64,000 bases of DNA from Streptosporangium violaceochromogenes (GTDB lineage Bacteria > Actinomycetota > Actinomycetes > Streptosporangiales > Streptosporangiaceae). The stretch is from the NCBI RefSeq assembly GCF_014654615.1, contig NZ_BNBB01000009.1:124001-188000 (forward strand), written 5' to 3'. The notes beneath the pieces are model-generated. The model was not told where the DNA came from, made no database searches, and was given only the letters and a program-made list of their open reading frames with translations. Below are positions 26,801 through 36,506 of this stretch, one piece after another. Each line of letters starts with the position of its first letter. The stretch's first letter is position 1. The position numbers and the translations under genes are program-made.

Positions 26801-28399
26801 TCAGGCAAGTGCCACAAGATCGGAAAATTCATCGCTCCAAGCATCTTCGACTCCGTCAGGTAGCAAGATCACCCTATCGGGTCGTAGCGCTTCTACAGCA
26901 CCCTCATCGTGCGTGACAAGCACAATTGCCCCAGAATAGGACCTTAGTGCAGAAAGGACCTGCTCTCGGCTGGCCGGATCAAGGTTGTTGGTGGGTTCGT
27001 CGAGCAGCAGGACATTGGCCGCGGAGAGCACCAGCGTGGCCAGGGCCAGCCGCGTCTTCTCGCCGCCGGAGAGCACCCCGGCGGGCTTGTCCACGTCGTC
27101 GCCGGTGAACAGGAACGACCCCAGGACCCCGCGCAGCTCGGCGTCGGCCAGCTCCCCGCCGGCCGAGCGCATGTTCTCCAGCACCGTCCGCTCCGGGTCG
27201 ATCGTCTCGTGCTCCTGGGCGTAGTAGCCCAGCTTGAGCCCGTGGCCGGGCCTGATCACACCGGTGTCGGGCTCTTCGAGGCCGCCCAGGATGCGCAGCA
27301 GCGTGGTCTTGCCCGCGCCGTTCAGGCCCAGGATGACGACCCGGCTGCCCCTGTCCACGGCCGCGGCCACGTCGGTGAAGACCTCAAGCGAGCCGTAGGA
27401 CTTCGACAGCCCCTCCGCGCTGATCGGGGTACGCCCGCAGGGCGCGGGCCGGGGGAAGCGCAGCTTGGCGACCCGATCGGCGCGCCGCTCGACCTCAAGC
27501 CCCGAGAGCAGGCGCTCGGCACGGCGCTGCATGTCCTGGGCGGCCTTGGCCTTGGTGGCCTTGGCGCGCATCCTGTCGGCCTGCGACATCAGCGCGGACG
27601 CCTGCTTTTCGGCGTTGGCGCGCTCGCGCCTCCTGCGCTTCTCGTCGGCCTCGCGCTGGGCCAGGTAGGTCTTCCAGCCGACGTTGTAGGTGTCGATCGC
27701 CGCCCGGTTGGCGTCCAGGTGGAGCACCTTGTTTACCGTCGCTTCAAGGAGGCCGACGTCATGGCTAATAATGATCAAACCCCCCTGATGCGATCGTAAA
27801 AAATCACGAAGCCACCCGATTGAGTCTGCATCGAGGTGGTTTGTCGGCTCGTCAAGAAGGAGAGTCTCCGCGCCGCTGAACAGGATCCGGGCCAGCTCGA
27901 CCCGCCTGCGCTGACCTCCGGACAGGGTCTCCAGGGGCTGGCCGAGCACCCTGTCGGGCAGCCCCAGGCTGGAGGCGATCGAGGCCGCCTCCGCCTCGGC
28001 GGCGTACCCGCCCAGCACGTGCAGCCGATCCTCAAGCCGCCCGTAGGCGCGCACCGCGCGGTCCCTCGTCCGCACGTCGGCCGAGGCCATGCCGAGCTCG
28101 GCCTCCCGCAGCTCGGCGAGCACCTCGTCCAGCCCGCGCGCCGACAGGATCCGATCGCGGGCGAGCATCCGCAGATCGCCGGTGCGCGGATCCTGTGGAA
28201 GGTAGCCGACCGACCCGGTGGTGGAGACGGTGCCCGACGCGGGGATGCCCTCCCCCGCCAGCACCCTGGTCAGCGTCGTCTTCCCCGCGCCGTTACGGCC
28301 GACAAGCCCGATCTTGTCACCCGGGTTCACCCGGAACGACGCCCGCTCGATGAGCAGCCGGGCGCCGGCGCGCAGTTCGATGTCAGAAGCTACGATCAT
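26801..28399 (-). CDS. ABC-F family ATPase (ribosome-associated)
   Basis: 532 residues, two ATPase domains without membrane helices: GRNGAGKTT and LSGGQRRRVELARIL in the first, GLNGAGKTT and LSGGEKTRLALATL in the second, separated by a basic helical linker (QREADEKRRRRERANAEKQA). ABC-F proteins act in the ribosomal E site in translation rescue or antibiotic resistance. Two stretches, about 26801-26960 and 27724-27870, just after each Walker B, have lower GC and unusual codons. Codon 201 is TTA (27799-27797), the leucine codon read by the bldA tRNA. The acVLRF1 gene lies just upstream on the same strand. Confidence 0.92.
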   Translation of the reverse strand: MIVASDIELRAGARLLIERASFRVNPGDKIGLVGRNGAGKTTLTRVLAGEGIPASGTVSTTGSVGYLPQDPRTGDLRMLARDRILSARGLDEVLAELREAELGMASADVRTRDRAVRAYGRLEDRLHVLGGYAAEAEAASIASSLGLPDRVLGQPLETLSGGQRRRVELARILFSGAETLLLDEPTNHLDADSIGWLRDFLRSHQGGLIIISHDVGLLEATVNKVLHLDANRAAIDTYNVGWKTYLAQREADEKRRRRERANAEKQASALMSQADRMRAKATKAKAAQDMQRRAERLLSGLEVERRADRVAKLRFPRPAPCGRTPISAEGLSKSYGSLEVFTDVAAAVDRGSRVVILGLNGAGKTTLLRILGGLEEPDTGVIRPGHGLKLGYYAQEHETIDPERTVLENMRSAGGELADAELRGVLGSFLFTGDDVDKPAGVLSGGEKTRLALATLVLSAANVLLLDEPTNNLDPASREQVLSALRSYSGAIVLVTHDEGAVEALRPDRVILLPDGVEDAWSDEFSDLVALA

Positions 28400-28572
28400 G
28401 GTTGGAGAACACTCCCAGACTGGAAATACACAGGCTCACCTCACTGGCCGGACCCGCCGCCGCCCTGTGTCTCCCGGCTCTCGGCTCGGCTGTCTCGCCT
28501 CATCGGGGCGGCGTCAATCGGAAGTGCGCATACCGATCAGTGTACGGCGCGCGGACGACCCACCTCTCCTGA

Positions 28573-29229
28573 TCAGCCGCAATCGGTCACCCTGATGCGG
28601 ACCGCGCGAAACTGGGCGGGGGTTCCCGCGAGCACGGCCAGCCGCGGATCGGGGACCGCCAGGAACGGCTCCGCCTCCAGCGCGAAGACCGGGGCGAGCC
28701 CGCGATCGGACCGCAGCGCGTCCACCGCCCGCCGGTCACCGCCCAGGACCACCGCCTCCAGGGAGGTCAGGTGCGGGCCCAGAACACGCAGCGCCACCTC
28801 CGCCGCCGCGTCGTGCGCCCGGGCGACCTGCCCCTCCCTGCGCCTGGCGAATCTCCGCTGGGACCAGCCGCCCGCCGCGCTGCGGCCGTGCACCGGCCGC
28901 GACCCCACCTTCGAGACCAGCAGTTCCTCCCCCTGGAAGACGCCGGCCGCGTGCCCGCCGAGCCGCACCAGCAGCACCCCCACCCGGCGCTCCCGGCGCG
29001 CGTGGGCGATGAGGCGCGCCAGCGGCCCGCCCCCCGAGGAGGACAGCGGCGGGAAGGGCACCCGGCACTCGGCCACCGCACCGTCGGCCCCCTCCAGCGT
29101 CACCGCCTCGCCGGTGGCCGTCACAGCCGGCGGACCGTGACGCTCGGCGAAGCCGTCAAGCCACCGGCCGAGGCGCGCGGGCCCCACCGAGACCCAGCGG
29201 CCTCCCCCCTTCGCGGGCCGTGACGTCAT
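28573..29229 (-). CDS. acVLRF1-family peptidyl-tRNA hydrolase (actinobacterial Vms1-like release factor)
   Basis: 218 residues. The central segment KVGSRPVHGRSAAGGWSQRR, continuing FARRREGQVARAHD, is the hallmark of actinobacterial VLRF1 proteins related to eukaryotic Vms1/ANKZF1, which cleave peptidyl-tRNA on stalled large subunits. The Gln in GGWSQ corresponds to the catalytic-loop glutamine of release factors. An eRF1-like fold is expected: LGRWLDGFAERHG at the start and LEAVVLGGDRRAVDAL later. Its position next to an ABC-F gene suggests a translation-rescue neighbourhood. No zinc finger or VCP-binding part is present, as is normal for bacterial forms. Confidence 0.85.
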   Translation of the reverse strand: MTSRPAKGGGRWVSVGPARLGRWLDGFAERHGPPAVTATGEAVTLEGADGAVAECRVPFPPLSSSGGGPLARLIAHARRERRVGVLLVRLGGHAAGVFQGEELLVSKVGSRPVHGRSAAGGWSQRRFARRREGQVARAHDAAAEVALRVLGPHLTSLEAVVLGGDRRAVDALRSDRGLAPVFALEAEPFLAVPDPRLAVLAGTPAQFRAVRIRVTDCG

Positions 29230-29296
29230 GACACCGGAGCCTACCGGCCGGCCTCTGGCGCCCGACCCCGCATCCCCTGTATGACCGTATGCTACG

Positions 29297-29314
29297 ACTT
29301 AGGCTCACCTAAGT
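29297..29314. promoter_or_regulatory. Iron box (DtxR/IdeR/DmdR-type operator)
   Basis: ACTTAGGCTCACCTAAGT is a perfect 7-base inverted repeat around CTCA and matches the actinobacterial iron-box core TTAGGnnnnCCTAA. A TATGCT (29288-29293) immediately upstream could be the -10, so a metal-loaded repressor would block the downstream siderophore reductase gene. Confidence 0.85.
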
Positions 29315-29334
29315 TTTGATGTCAGGAGTACCCC

Positions 29335-30177
29335 ATGGCGGAGAGCGGGACCGTGCGAAAGACCACACGCGGCGAGGTGAAGCGGGTCGAACGCCTCACC
29401 CCCCACATGGTCCGGGTGGTGCTCGGCGGACGGGGCCTCGCGGGCTTCGAGGCGGGCGCGTTCACCGACCACTACGTGAAGCTCCTGTTCCCCCCCGCCG
29501 GCGTGACCTACCCCACCCCCTTCGACCTGGAACGGATCCGGCGCGAACTGCCCCGCGACCGGTGGCCCGCCACGCGGACCTACACCGTCCGCGCGTGGGA
29601 CCCGCGGGCGCTCGAACTGACGCTCGACATCGTCCACCACGGCGACACCGGCGTCGCCGGCCCCTGGGCGGCGGCCGTACGGCCGGGCGAGGAGATCCAC
29701 TTCCTCGGCCCGGGGGGCGCCTACGCCCCCGACCCGCTGGCCGGCTGGCACCTGCTCGTGGGCGACGAGAGCGCGCTCCCGGCCATCGCCGTCTCCCTGG
29801 AGCGCCTGCCGGACGGGGCCCTGGCCCACGTCTTCCTGGAGGTCTCCGGCCCGGAGGAGGAGCAGCCGCTCCCCTCCCCCGCCAACGCGAAGATCACATG
29901 GTTCCACCGGGGAGACGCGCCGGTCGGCGCGTCGCTGGTGGCCGCCGTGCGCGAACTCGACTTCCCCGACGGCCCTCCGCACGCCTTCGTCCACGGTGAG
30001 GCGGCCTTCGTCAGGGACATCCGCCGCCACCTGAGGACCGAGCGCGGGGTGCCGCTCTCGCGGCTGTCCATCTCCGGATACTGGCGTTTCGGCCGCGACG
30101 ACGAGTCCTGGCGCTCCTCCAAGAAGGAGTGGAACAGGCGGATCGAGGAAGAGGAGGCGTCGCTGCCGCCGGCCTGA
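29335..30177 (+). CDS. Siderophore-interacting protein (FAD-binding ferric-siderophore reductase)
   Basis: 280 residues of the ViuB/SIP family. VKRVERLTPHMVRVVLGGRG begins the FAD-binding barrel; RTYTVRAWDPRALELTLDIV with HHGDTGVAGPWAA is the FAD/NAD(P)H signature, HLLVGDESALPAIAVSLERL the nucleotide-binding start, and SISGYWRFGRDDESWR the conserved C-terminus. It releases iron from imported ferric siderophores by reduction in the cytosol. AGGAG precedes ATG 29335 and an iron box lies 20 bases further up, so it should be induced by iron starvation. It is monocistronic. Confidence 0.93.
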   Translation: MAESGTVRKTTRGEVKRVERLTPHMVRVVLGGRGLAGFEAGAFTDHYVKLLFPPAGVTYPTPFDLERIRRELPRDRWPATRTYTVRAWDPRALELTLDIVHHGDTGVAGPWAAAVRPGEEIHFLGPGGAYAPDPLAGWHLLVGDESALPAIAVSLERLPDGALAHVFLEVSGPEEEQPLPSPANAKITWFHRGDAPVGASLVAAVRELDFPDGPPHAFVHGEAAFVRDIRRHLRTERGVPLSRLSISGYWRFGRDDESWRSSKKEWNRRIEEEEASLPPA

Positions 30178-30295
30178 CGCCGCGACCGGTCCGGCACCCG
30201 CGCGGGAGGCCGCCACGGCTCCGCGCCCGGCGGGGGTGGACGGCGAGGGCCGGACACCCACGCGGGACCCCGCCGTACGGCGGCCCCGCGCCGGT

Positions 30296-31141
30296 TCAGA
30301 CGCGGCAGGCGAAGATGGCGGTGACCAGGATGGCCCTCGCGCCGAGCTCCCAGAGCTGGTCCATCACCTGCTGGTGCCCCTTGCGCGGCACCATCGCGCG
30401 GACCGCGACCCAGCCCTCCCGGTGCAGCGGGGAGACCGTGGGCCCCTCCATTCCGGGGGTCAGGGCGATGGCCTCCTCGATCCGCTCGGCCCGGATGTCG
30501 TAGTCCATCATCACGTAGTCGCGGGCCATCAGCACGCCCTGCAGGCGGTGAACGAGTTGCCGGAACCCCTGGCCCTCCGCGCCGCCCGCCCGCTTGATCA
30601 GCACGGCCTCGGAGCGGGTGATCGGCTCGCCGAACACCTCCAGCCCGATGTTGCGCAGCGTGGTGCCGGTCTCCACGACGTCGGCGACCGCGTCGGCCAC
30701 CCCCAGCCGGATGGCGGTCTCGACCGCGCCGTCCAGCTTGATCACCCGTGCCTCCACGCCCTGCTCTGCCAGATACGACTCCAGCAGGCCGGCGTAGGAG
30801 GTGGCGATCCGCCGGCCCTTGAGGTCGGCGACGGAGGCGAACTCCCCCGGATTGGCCGCGAAGCGGAAGGTGGATCGGCCGAAGCCGAGCGGCATGACCT
30901 CCTCGACCTGCGCGCCGGAGTCGTGAAGCATGTCACGGCCGGTGATGCCGGCGTCCAAGGTGCCCTCGCCGACGTAGACGGCGATGTCCTTGGGGCGCAG
31001 GAAGAACAGCTCGCAGGAGTTGTCGGGGTCGACGACCACGAGTTCCTTGCTGTCCTTGCGCGGGCGGTAGCCCGCCTCCTTGAGGATGGTCTGGGCGGCC
31101 TCGTTCAGGGCGCCCTTGTTCGGAACGGCGAGACGGATCAT
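30296..31141 (-). CDS. hisG: ATP phosphoribosyltransferase
   Basis: 281 residues, the long homohexameric HisG with a C-terminal ACT-like regulatory domain (histidine feedback). MIRLAVPNKGALNEAA opens it, DAGITGRDMLHDSGA and EVMPLGFGRSTFRFA follow, and DVVETGTTLRNIGLEV is the PRPP-binding loop. It catalyses the first step of histidine synthesis, ATP plus PRPP to phosphoribosyl-ATP. ATG 31141 has AAGGAAG upstream; a longer frame to 31204 would overlap the hisE end. hisE precedes it, 67 bases away, forming the usual hisE-hisG pair. Confidence 0.96.
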   Translation of the reverse strand: MIRLAVPNKGALNEAAQTILKEAGYRPRKDSKELVVVDPDNSCELFFLRPKDIAVYVGEGTLDAGITGRDMLHDSGAQVEEVMPLGFGRSTFRFAANPGEFASVADLKGRRIATSYAGLLESYLAEQGVEARVIKLDGAVETAIRLGVADAVADVVETGTTLRNIGLEVFGEPITRSEAVLIKRAGGAEGQGFRQLVHRLQGVLMARDYVMMDYDIRAERIEEAIALTPGMEGPTVSPLHREGWVAVRAMVPRKGHQQVMDQLWELGARAILVTAIFACRV

Positions 31142-31208
31142 CGGGTGAGGCTTCCTTAACCACGGGTGGGATCGCTGACGAGGGGCCTTGTGAGCCGGGC
31201 GCACCGGC

Positions 31209-31472
31209 TCACAGATGCCTGTAGACCTCGTCCAGCCCGATCCCCTTCGCGATCATGAGGACCTGCACGTGGTAGAGGAGCTGTGAGATCTCCTCCGCCG
31301 CCCGCTCCTCCGACTCGTGCTCGGCCGCCATCCAGCTCTCGGCGGCCTCCTCCACGACCTTCTTGCCGATGGCATGGACGCCGGCGTCCAGCGCGGCCAC
31401 CGTACCCGAGCCCTCGGGCCGGGTGCGCGCCTTGTGGGACAGCTCGGCGTACAGCTCTTCGAAGGTCTTCAT
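31209..31472 (-). CDS. hisE: Phosphoribosyl-ATP pyrophosphatase
   Basis: 87 residues, the whole HisE domain: [28 protein letters not shown] and [13 protein letters not shown] are the all-alpha NTP-pyrophosphohydrolase helices with the E-E-x-x-E metal-binding residues. It converts phosphoribosyl-ATP to phosphoribosyl-AMP, the second step of histidine synthesis. It is separate from HisI, as usual in actinobacteria. Confidence 0.95.
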   Translation of the reverse strand: MKTFEELYAELSHKARTRPEGSGTVAALDAGVHAIGKKVVEEAAESWMAAEHESEERAAEEISQLLYHVQVLMIAKGIGLDEVYRHL

Positions 31473-31595
31473 GATCTCTCTCGGCGTCGTCGGATGTGCC
31501 CGTCAAGCCTAGTCCGCCCGCCGGGCGCCGCACACCGCCCTCCCGTACCGGCGCGCCGGTACGGCGGAAGCCGTACCGGCGCGCCCGGCGTGGGT

Positions 31596-33293
31596 TCAGC
31601 GGCCGTGACGGGCCCCGTGGCGGCCGCGGCCCTCGGAGGAACGGCCCCCGGCGCGGAACTCGCCGCCGCGGAAGCCTCCCTGACGCTCGCCGCCCCGGTA
31701 GGAGTCACGGTAGGGCTCACGATGCTCGCCGCCGCGGAACGGCTCGCGGTCGCCCGCGGAGCGCTCGGGGCGCAGGCTCCCGCCGGGACGCTCGGTGCGG
31801 AAGGGCTCGCGGCGGTCGGTTCCGCGGTAACCGCCCCGGGTCTCGGGACGGCCGTCGAAACGGCGCTCGGAGCGCTCGGGCCGGTACCGGCCGCGGTCGC
31901 CCCGCTCTCCGGAGTGGCCGTCCTCCGTGGCCGGCCGCTCACGGAACCGGTTTCCCTCGCCTCCGTAGCCGGGACGGTCGCGGAAACGGCGCGGGCCGCC
32001 TCCACCGCCGAAGCCACGCCGCTCGCGCTGCTTCACCGCCGGGGCCGCGGGCTCCCAGACCGGGATCGGCTCACCGCTGGGCCGGCGCGCCCCGGCGACC
32101 TCCTCCAGGCGCGGGTGACCGGGGGTCGCCTTCAGGCGGAAGGGCTTGATGCCGGCGCGGCGGGTCATCGCGTCGGTGGAGCGGCGCTCGTTGGGCAGCA
32201 CCAGCGTCATGACGGTGCCCTTCTCCCCGGCGCGGGCGGTGCGCCCGCCGCGGTGCAGGTAGCTCTTGTGGTCCTGCGGCGGGTCGACGTGCAGAACGAG
32301 GCTGATGTTGTCGACGTGGATGCCCCTGGCCGCGACGTCGGTGCAGACCAGGACGTTGATCTCCCCCTCCTTGAACTCGGCCAGGATGCGGGTGCGCTGG
32401 TTCTGGCGCTTGCCGCCGTGCAGGCCGCCGGCCTTCACGCCGACCTGGGCGAGCTGCCTGCACAGGCGGTCCACCCCGTGCTGGGTGCGCACGAAGACGA
32501 TGGTGCGGCCCTCACGGTTGACGATCTCGGCGGTCACCGGAAACTTGTCGTCGCGGTGGACCTCAAGAACGTGGTGCTCCATGGTGTCGACCGGGGAGGC
32601 GGCCGGGGCCATGGAGTGGGTCACCGGGTCGGTGAGGAAGCGGCGGACGAGCTTGTCCACGTCGCCGTCGAGGGTGGCGGAGAACAGCAGGCGCTGGCTG
32701 TCGGCGGGGGTCTGCTGCAGGATCGCGCTGACGACCGGGAAGAAGCCGAGGTCGCACATGTGGTCGGCCTCGTCCAGGACGGTCACCCGGACCTCGTCCA
32801 GCGTGCACTCGCCCTGCTGGACGAGGTCGGTGAGCCGGCCGGGGGTGGCCACCACGACCTCGACGCCGCGGCGCAGCGCGTCGATCTGCCGGCCCATGGA
32901 CATGCCGCCCACGACGGTCTTCATCCGCAGCGACAGGCCGCGGCCGAGCGGCTCCAGCGCGTCGGTGACCTGCATGGCCAGCTCACGGGTCGGCACCAGG
33001 ATGACGGCGAGGGGGTGGCCGGGACGGGCCTTGACGCCCGCGACGCGGGCCATCGTGGGCAGGCCGAAGGCCAGCGTCTTACCGGATCCGGTCTGGCCGC
33101 GTCCGAGGACGTCGTGGCCGGCCAGGATGTCGGGAATCGTGGCGCGCTGGATGGGGAAGGGGCTGTCGATCCCCTGGCGGGCCAGAGCGGTCACCAGCGG
33201 CCTCGGCAGGCCGAGCAGGGTGAACTCCGGCGGCCCGGCGGGCGCCTCGGGAAGGTCGGTGATCTCGGGCAGGACAGCGTCAAGCGTGGTCAC
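31596..33293 (-). CDS. DEAD-box RNA helicase (RhlE-like) with Arg/Gly-rich tail
   Basis: 565 residues from GTG 33293. Helicase motifs in order: GRGQTGSGKTLAFGLP (I), VPTRELAMQV (Ia), ATPGRLTDL (Ib), VLDEADHM (II, DEAD), LFSATL (III), CTDVAARGIHVDNI (V), YLHRGGRTARAG (VI). After about residue 400 comes a disordered, arginine-, glycine- and glutamate-rich tail (RGRYRPERSERRFDG and similar) likely to bind RNA. It probably unwinds structured RNA in cold adaptation or ribosome assembly. A long untranslated region precedes it. An in-frame extension to ATG 33425 lacks a ribosome-binding site. Confidence 0.92.
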   Translation of the reverse strand: MTTLDAVLPEITDLPEAPAGPPEFTLLGLPRPLVTALARQGIDSPFPIQRATIPDILAGHDVLGRGQTGSGKTLAFGLPTMARVAGVKARPGHPLAVILVPTRELAMQVTDALEPLGRGLSLRMKTVVGGMSMGRQIDALRRGVEVVVATPGRLTDLVQQGECTLDEVRVTVLDEADHMCDLGFFPVVSAILQQTPADSQRLLFSATLDGDVDKLVRRFLTDPVTHSMAPAASPVDTMEHHVLEVHRDDKFPVTAEIVNREGRTIVFVRTQHGVDRLCRQLAQVGVKAGGLHGGKRQNQRTRILAEFKEGEINVLVCTDVAARGIHVDNISLVLHVDPPQDHKSYLHRGGRTARAGEKGTVMTLVLPNERRSTDAMTRRAGIKPFRLKATPGHPRLEEVAGARRPSGEPIPVWEPAAPAVKQRERRGFGGGGGPRRFRDRPGYGGEGNRFRERPATEDGHSGERGDRGRYRPERSERRFDGRPETRGGYRGTDRREPFRTERPGGSLRPERSAGDREPFRGGEHREPYRDSYRGGERQGGFRGGEFRAGGRSSEGRGRHGARHGR

Positions 33294-33652
33294 GAAGATT
33301 CGTGCCTTTCCATAGAAGAACGGGGGCACGTCACTTCTGCGAAAGGACGAGCCTGGTACGCACGGCCTGGGCCGTGCTCGATCGACGCCCGCGGGGGCGA
33401 TGGTGCGGTGCAAGTCGAGGCGCACCGCACGGGGCGGGCTGATCTCACCCGCACGCAGTCAAACCACGATCAAGCATACCCGGCGTTCGCAGTGCCGGGT
33501 GCGGTCGGGGCGTCCGTCGCAGGGACGGGCGCTTGTCCGCCGGCGGAGCCCATGGCTCCGCACCGGGCTTTTCCTCCCGGCTCGGGCATTCTCTCACACA
33601 ATCCGGTACGGCCCGCACTCCCCCGGGAGCGCGGACCGTACCGGAGGGCGGC
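33294..33652. other. 359-base intergenic region: helicase leader and suf terminator
   Basis: No gene is seen here. The half next to the helicase contains GGAAAGG as possible ribosome-binding site and a long potential leader; the motif TATGCT on the minus strand (33477-33472) could be a -10 without a clear -35. The other end holds the suf operon terminator. Confidence 0.5.
33603..33644 (-). terminator. Terminator of the suf operon
   Basis: A 20-base arm beginning CCGGTACGG (33603-33622) pairs with the arm ending CCGTACCGG (33625-33644), with two wobble-type mismatches. It begins 8 bases beyond the last suf stop. Confidence 0.8.
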
Positions 33653-34018
33653 TCAGACGTTGAAACCGAGCATGCGCAGCTGCTCACGTCCCTCGTCGGT
33701 GATCTTGTCCGGCCCCCACGGCGGGAGCCAGACCCAGTTGATCTTCACGTCGGAGGCCATGCCCTCCAGCGCCGAGTGCGCCTGGTCCTCGATGACGTCG
33801 GTCAGCGGGCAGGCCGCGCTGGTCAGCGTCATGTCGATGGTGACGATCGGCGCCGCCCCGCCCTCGGCGGCGTCGAGGTTGACCCCGTAGATCAGACCGA
33901 GGTCGACGACGTTGATGCCGAGCTCGGGGTCCACCACGTCCTTGAGCGCCTCCATGACCTCGTCAAGGGTCGTCTCCCCGTCGTAGACCGTGGTCGGCGT
34001 CTCAACAGGCTTACTCAT
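33653..34018 (-). CDS. MIP18/DUF59-family Fe-S assembly factor (SufT-like)
   Basis: 121 residues from ATG 34018, which overlaps the sufU stop (ATGA). EVMEALKDVVDPELGINVVD and LGLIYGV are the MIP18 signature; TLTSAACPLTDVI carries the conserved reactive Cys, and WVWLPPWGPDKITDEGR ends the domain. SufT proteins help deliver Fe-S clusters to target proteins. It is the last gene of the suf operon and is followed by a terminator. Confidence 0.93.
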   Translation of the reverse strand: MSKPVETPTTVYDGETTLDEVMEALKDVVDPELGINVVDLGLIYGVNLDAAEGGAAPIVTIDMTLTSAACPLTDVIEDQAHSALEGMASDVKINWVWLPPWGPDKITDEGREQLRMLGFNV

Positions 34019-34452
34019 CGCGCACTCCTCACAACCGCGTCCTTGTAGGCCATCCAGGCCAGCAGGGCGCACTTGACCCGGGCGGGGAACCTGGCGACCC
34101 CGGCGAACGCCACGGCGTCCCCGAGGACCTCCTCGTCCGCCTCGACCTTCCCCCTGCCCTGCATGAGCCGGGTGAACTCCTCCACCACCGCGAGCGTCTC
34201 CTCCACCGTCGACCCGGCGGTCAGCTCGTACAGGACGGAGGCCGCGGCCTGGCTGATCGAGCAGCCCTGGCCGTCGTAGGACATGTCCTCGACCTTGCCG
34301 CCGTCACCCAGTTTCACCCGCATGGTGATCTCGTCGCCGCACGTCGGGTTCACGTGGTGAACCTCGGCGTCGTAGGGCTCGCGCAGCCCCCGCCCCTGGG
34401 GGTGCTTGTAGTGCTCCAGGATCAGCTCCTGGTACATGGACTCGGCGATCAT
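34015..34452 (-). CDS. sufU: Fe-S cluster assembly sulfur acceptor SufU
   Basis: 145 residues. MYQELILEHYKHPQGRG opens the IscU-like fold; the three zinc/sulfur Cys lie in NPTCGDE, GQGCSIS and RVKCALL. SufU accepts persulfide sulfur from SufS. ATG 34452 is chosen for its GGAG about eight bases upstream; a Met five codons in is an alternative. It is separated from sufS by 19 bases and overlaps the following gene. Confidence 0.95.
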   Translation of the reverse strand: MIAESMYQELILEHYKHPQGRGLREPYDAEVHHVNPTCGDEITMRVKLGDGGKVEDMSYDGQGCSISQAAASVLYELTAGSTVEETLAVVEEFTRLMQGRGKVEADEEVLGDAVAFAGVARFPARVKCALLAWMAYKDAVVRSAR

Positions 34453-34471
34453 CTGGGCTGCTCCGGCATGG

Positions 34472-35730
34472 TTAGGCGAACACCTTCCGCACATGGTGGA
34501 GGCCGCGGACCAGGGCGTCGATCTCGGCCGGGGTGGTGTAAAGATAGAAGGACGCCCGCGTGGTGGCGGGAATCCCGAACCTCAGGTGCAGTGGCCGGGC
34601 GCAGTGGTGCCCCACCCTCACGGCCACCCCGAAGGCGTCATCGAGGATCTGCCCGACATCGTGCGGGTGAATCCCCTCAAGAGTGAAAGACACCGTGCCG
34701 CCGCGATCGTCGAGGTTTTCCGGGCCGATCACCCTCAGACCGGGGACCTCTCCCAGCGCGTCGAGGGCGTGGCCGGTGATCTCGCGCTCGTGCCGGGCGA
34801 TGGCGTCCATGCCGATGCCCGAGAGGTAGTCCACCGCGGCGCCCAGGCCCACGGCCTCGACGATCGGCGGGGTGCCGGCCTCGAACTTGTGCGGCGCGGG
34901 GGCGTAGGTCGAGCGGTCCATCCACACCGCCTCGATCATCTCGCCGCCGCCCAGGAACGGGGGCATGGCCTCCAGCAGCTCGCCCCGGCCCCACAGCACG
35001 CCGATCCCGGAGGGGCCGGCCGCCTTGTGCCCGGTGAAGGCGAGGAAGTCCACGCCGAGCGCCGCGACGTCCACCGGCTTGTGCGGCACCGACTGCGAGG
35101 CGTCGAGCATCATCAGCGCGCCGACCCGGCGGGCCCGGGCGAGCACCTCGGCGACCGGGTTGACCGTGCCGAGCACGTTCGACTGGTGCACGATGGAAAC
35201 GATCTTCGTGCGCTCGGTGACGAGCTCGTCGAGGTCGGACAGGTCCAGGCGGCCGTCGTCGGTGACGGAGAACCACCTCAGCGTGACGCCGGTGCGCCGG
35301 GCGAGCAACTGCCAGGGCACGATGTTGGAGTGGTGCTCCATCTCGGAGATGACGATCTCGTCGCCGGGGCCGATCCGGAAGCGGGGGTCCTCGCTCATCG
35401 GGTTGCCGAAGGCGTAGGCCACGAGGTTGAGCGCCTCCGAGGCGTTCTTCGTGAAGACGATCTCGTCGCGGCTCGGCGCGCCGATGAAGGCGGCGACCTT
35501 GTCGCGGGCCGCCTCGTAGGCCTCGGTGGACTCCGCGCCCAGCGTGTGCATCGCCCGGCCGACGTTGGCGTAGTGCGAGGACAGGTGCTCGCGCATGGTC
35601 TCGATGACCGAGGTGGGCTTCTGCGCGGAGTTTCCGGAGTCGAGGTAGACCAGCGGCCTGCCGCCGGGCAGCCCCCGGGAGAGGATCGGGAAGTCCTTTC
35701 TGATCCTCTCCACGTCAAAGCCGGTGTTCA

Positions 35731-35731
<1 letters not shown>
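34472..35731 (-). CDS. sufS: Cysteine desulfurase SufS
   Basis: 419 residues, class V aminotransferase fold. The PLP lysine is in FTGHKAAGPSGIGVLWG, and the catalytic Cys in VGHHCARPLHLRFGIPA near the C-terminus. It takes sulfur from L-cysteine and hands it to SufU. The ATG overlaps the sufC stop by one base (ATGA-type), so expression is coupled to the upstream suf genes. Confidence 0.97.
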
Positions 35732-36504
<773 letters not shown>

Positions 36505-36506
36505 TG

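Noticed and set aside
30270-30283. CCGCCGTACGGCGG as a terminator between the siderophore gene and hisG
   Set aside because: A 14-base palindrome but with no loop and a short stem; GC-rich palindromes are frequent here, so it is not listed as a feature.
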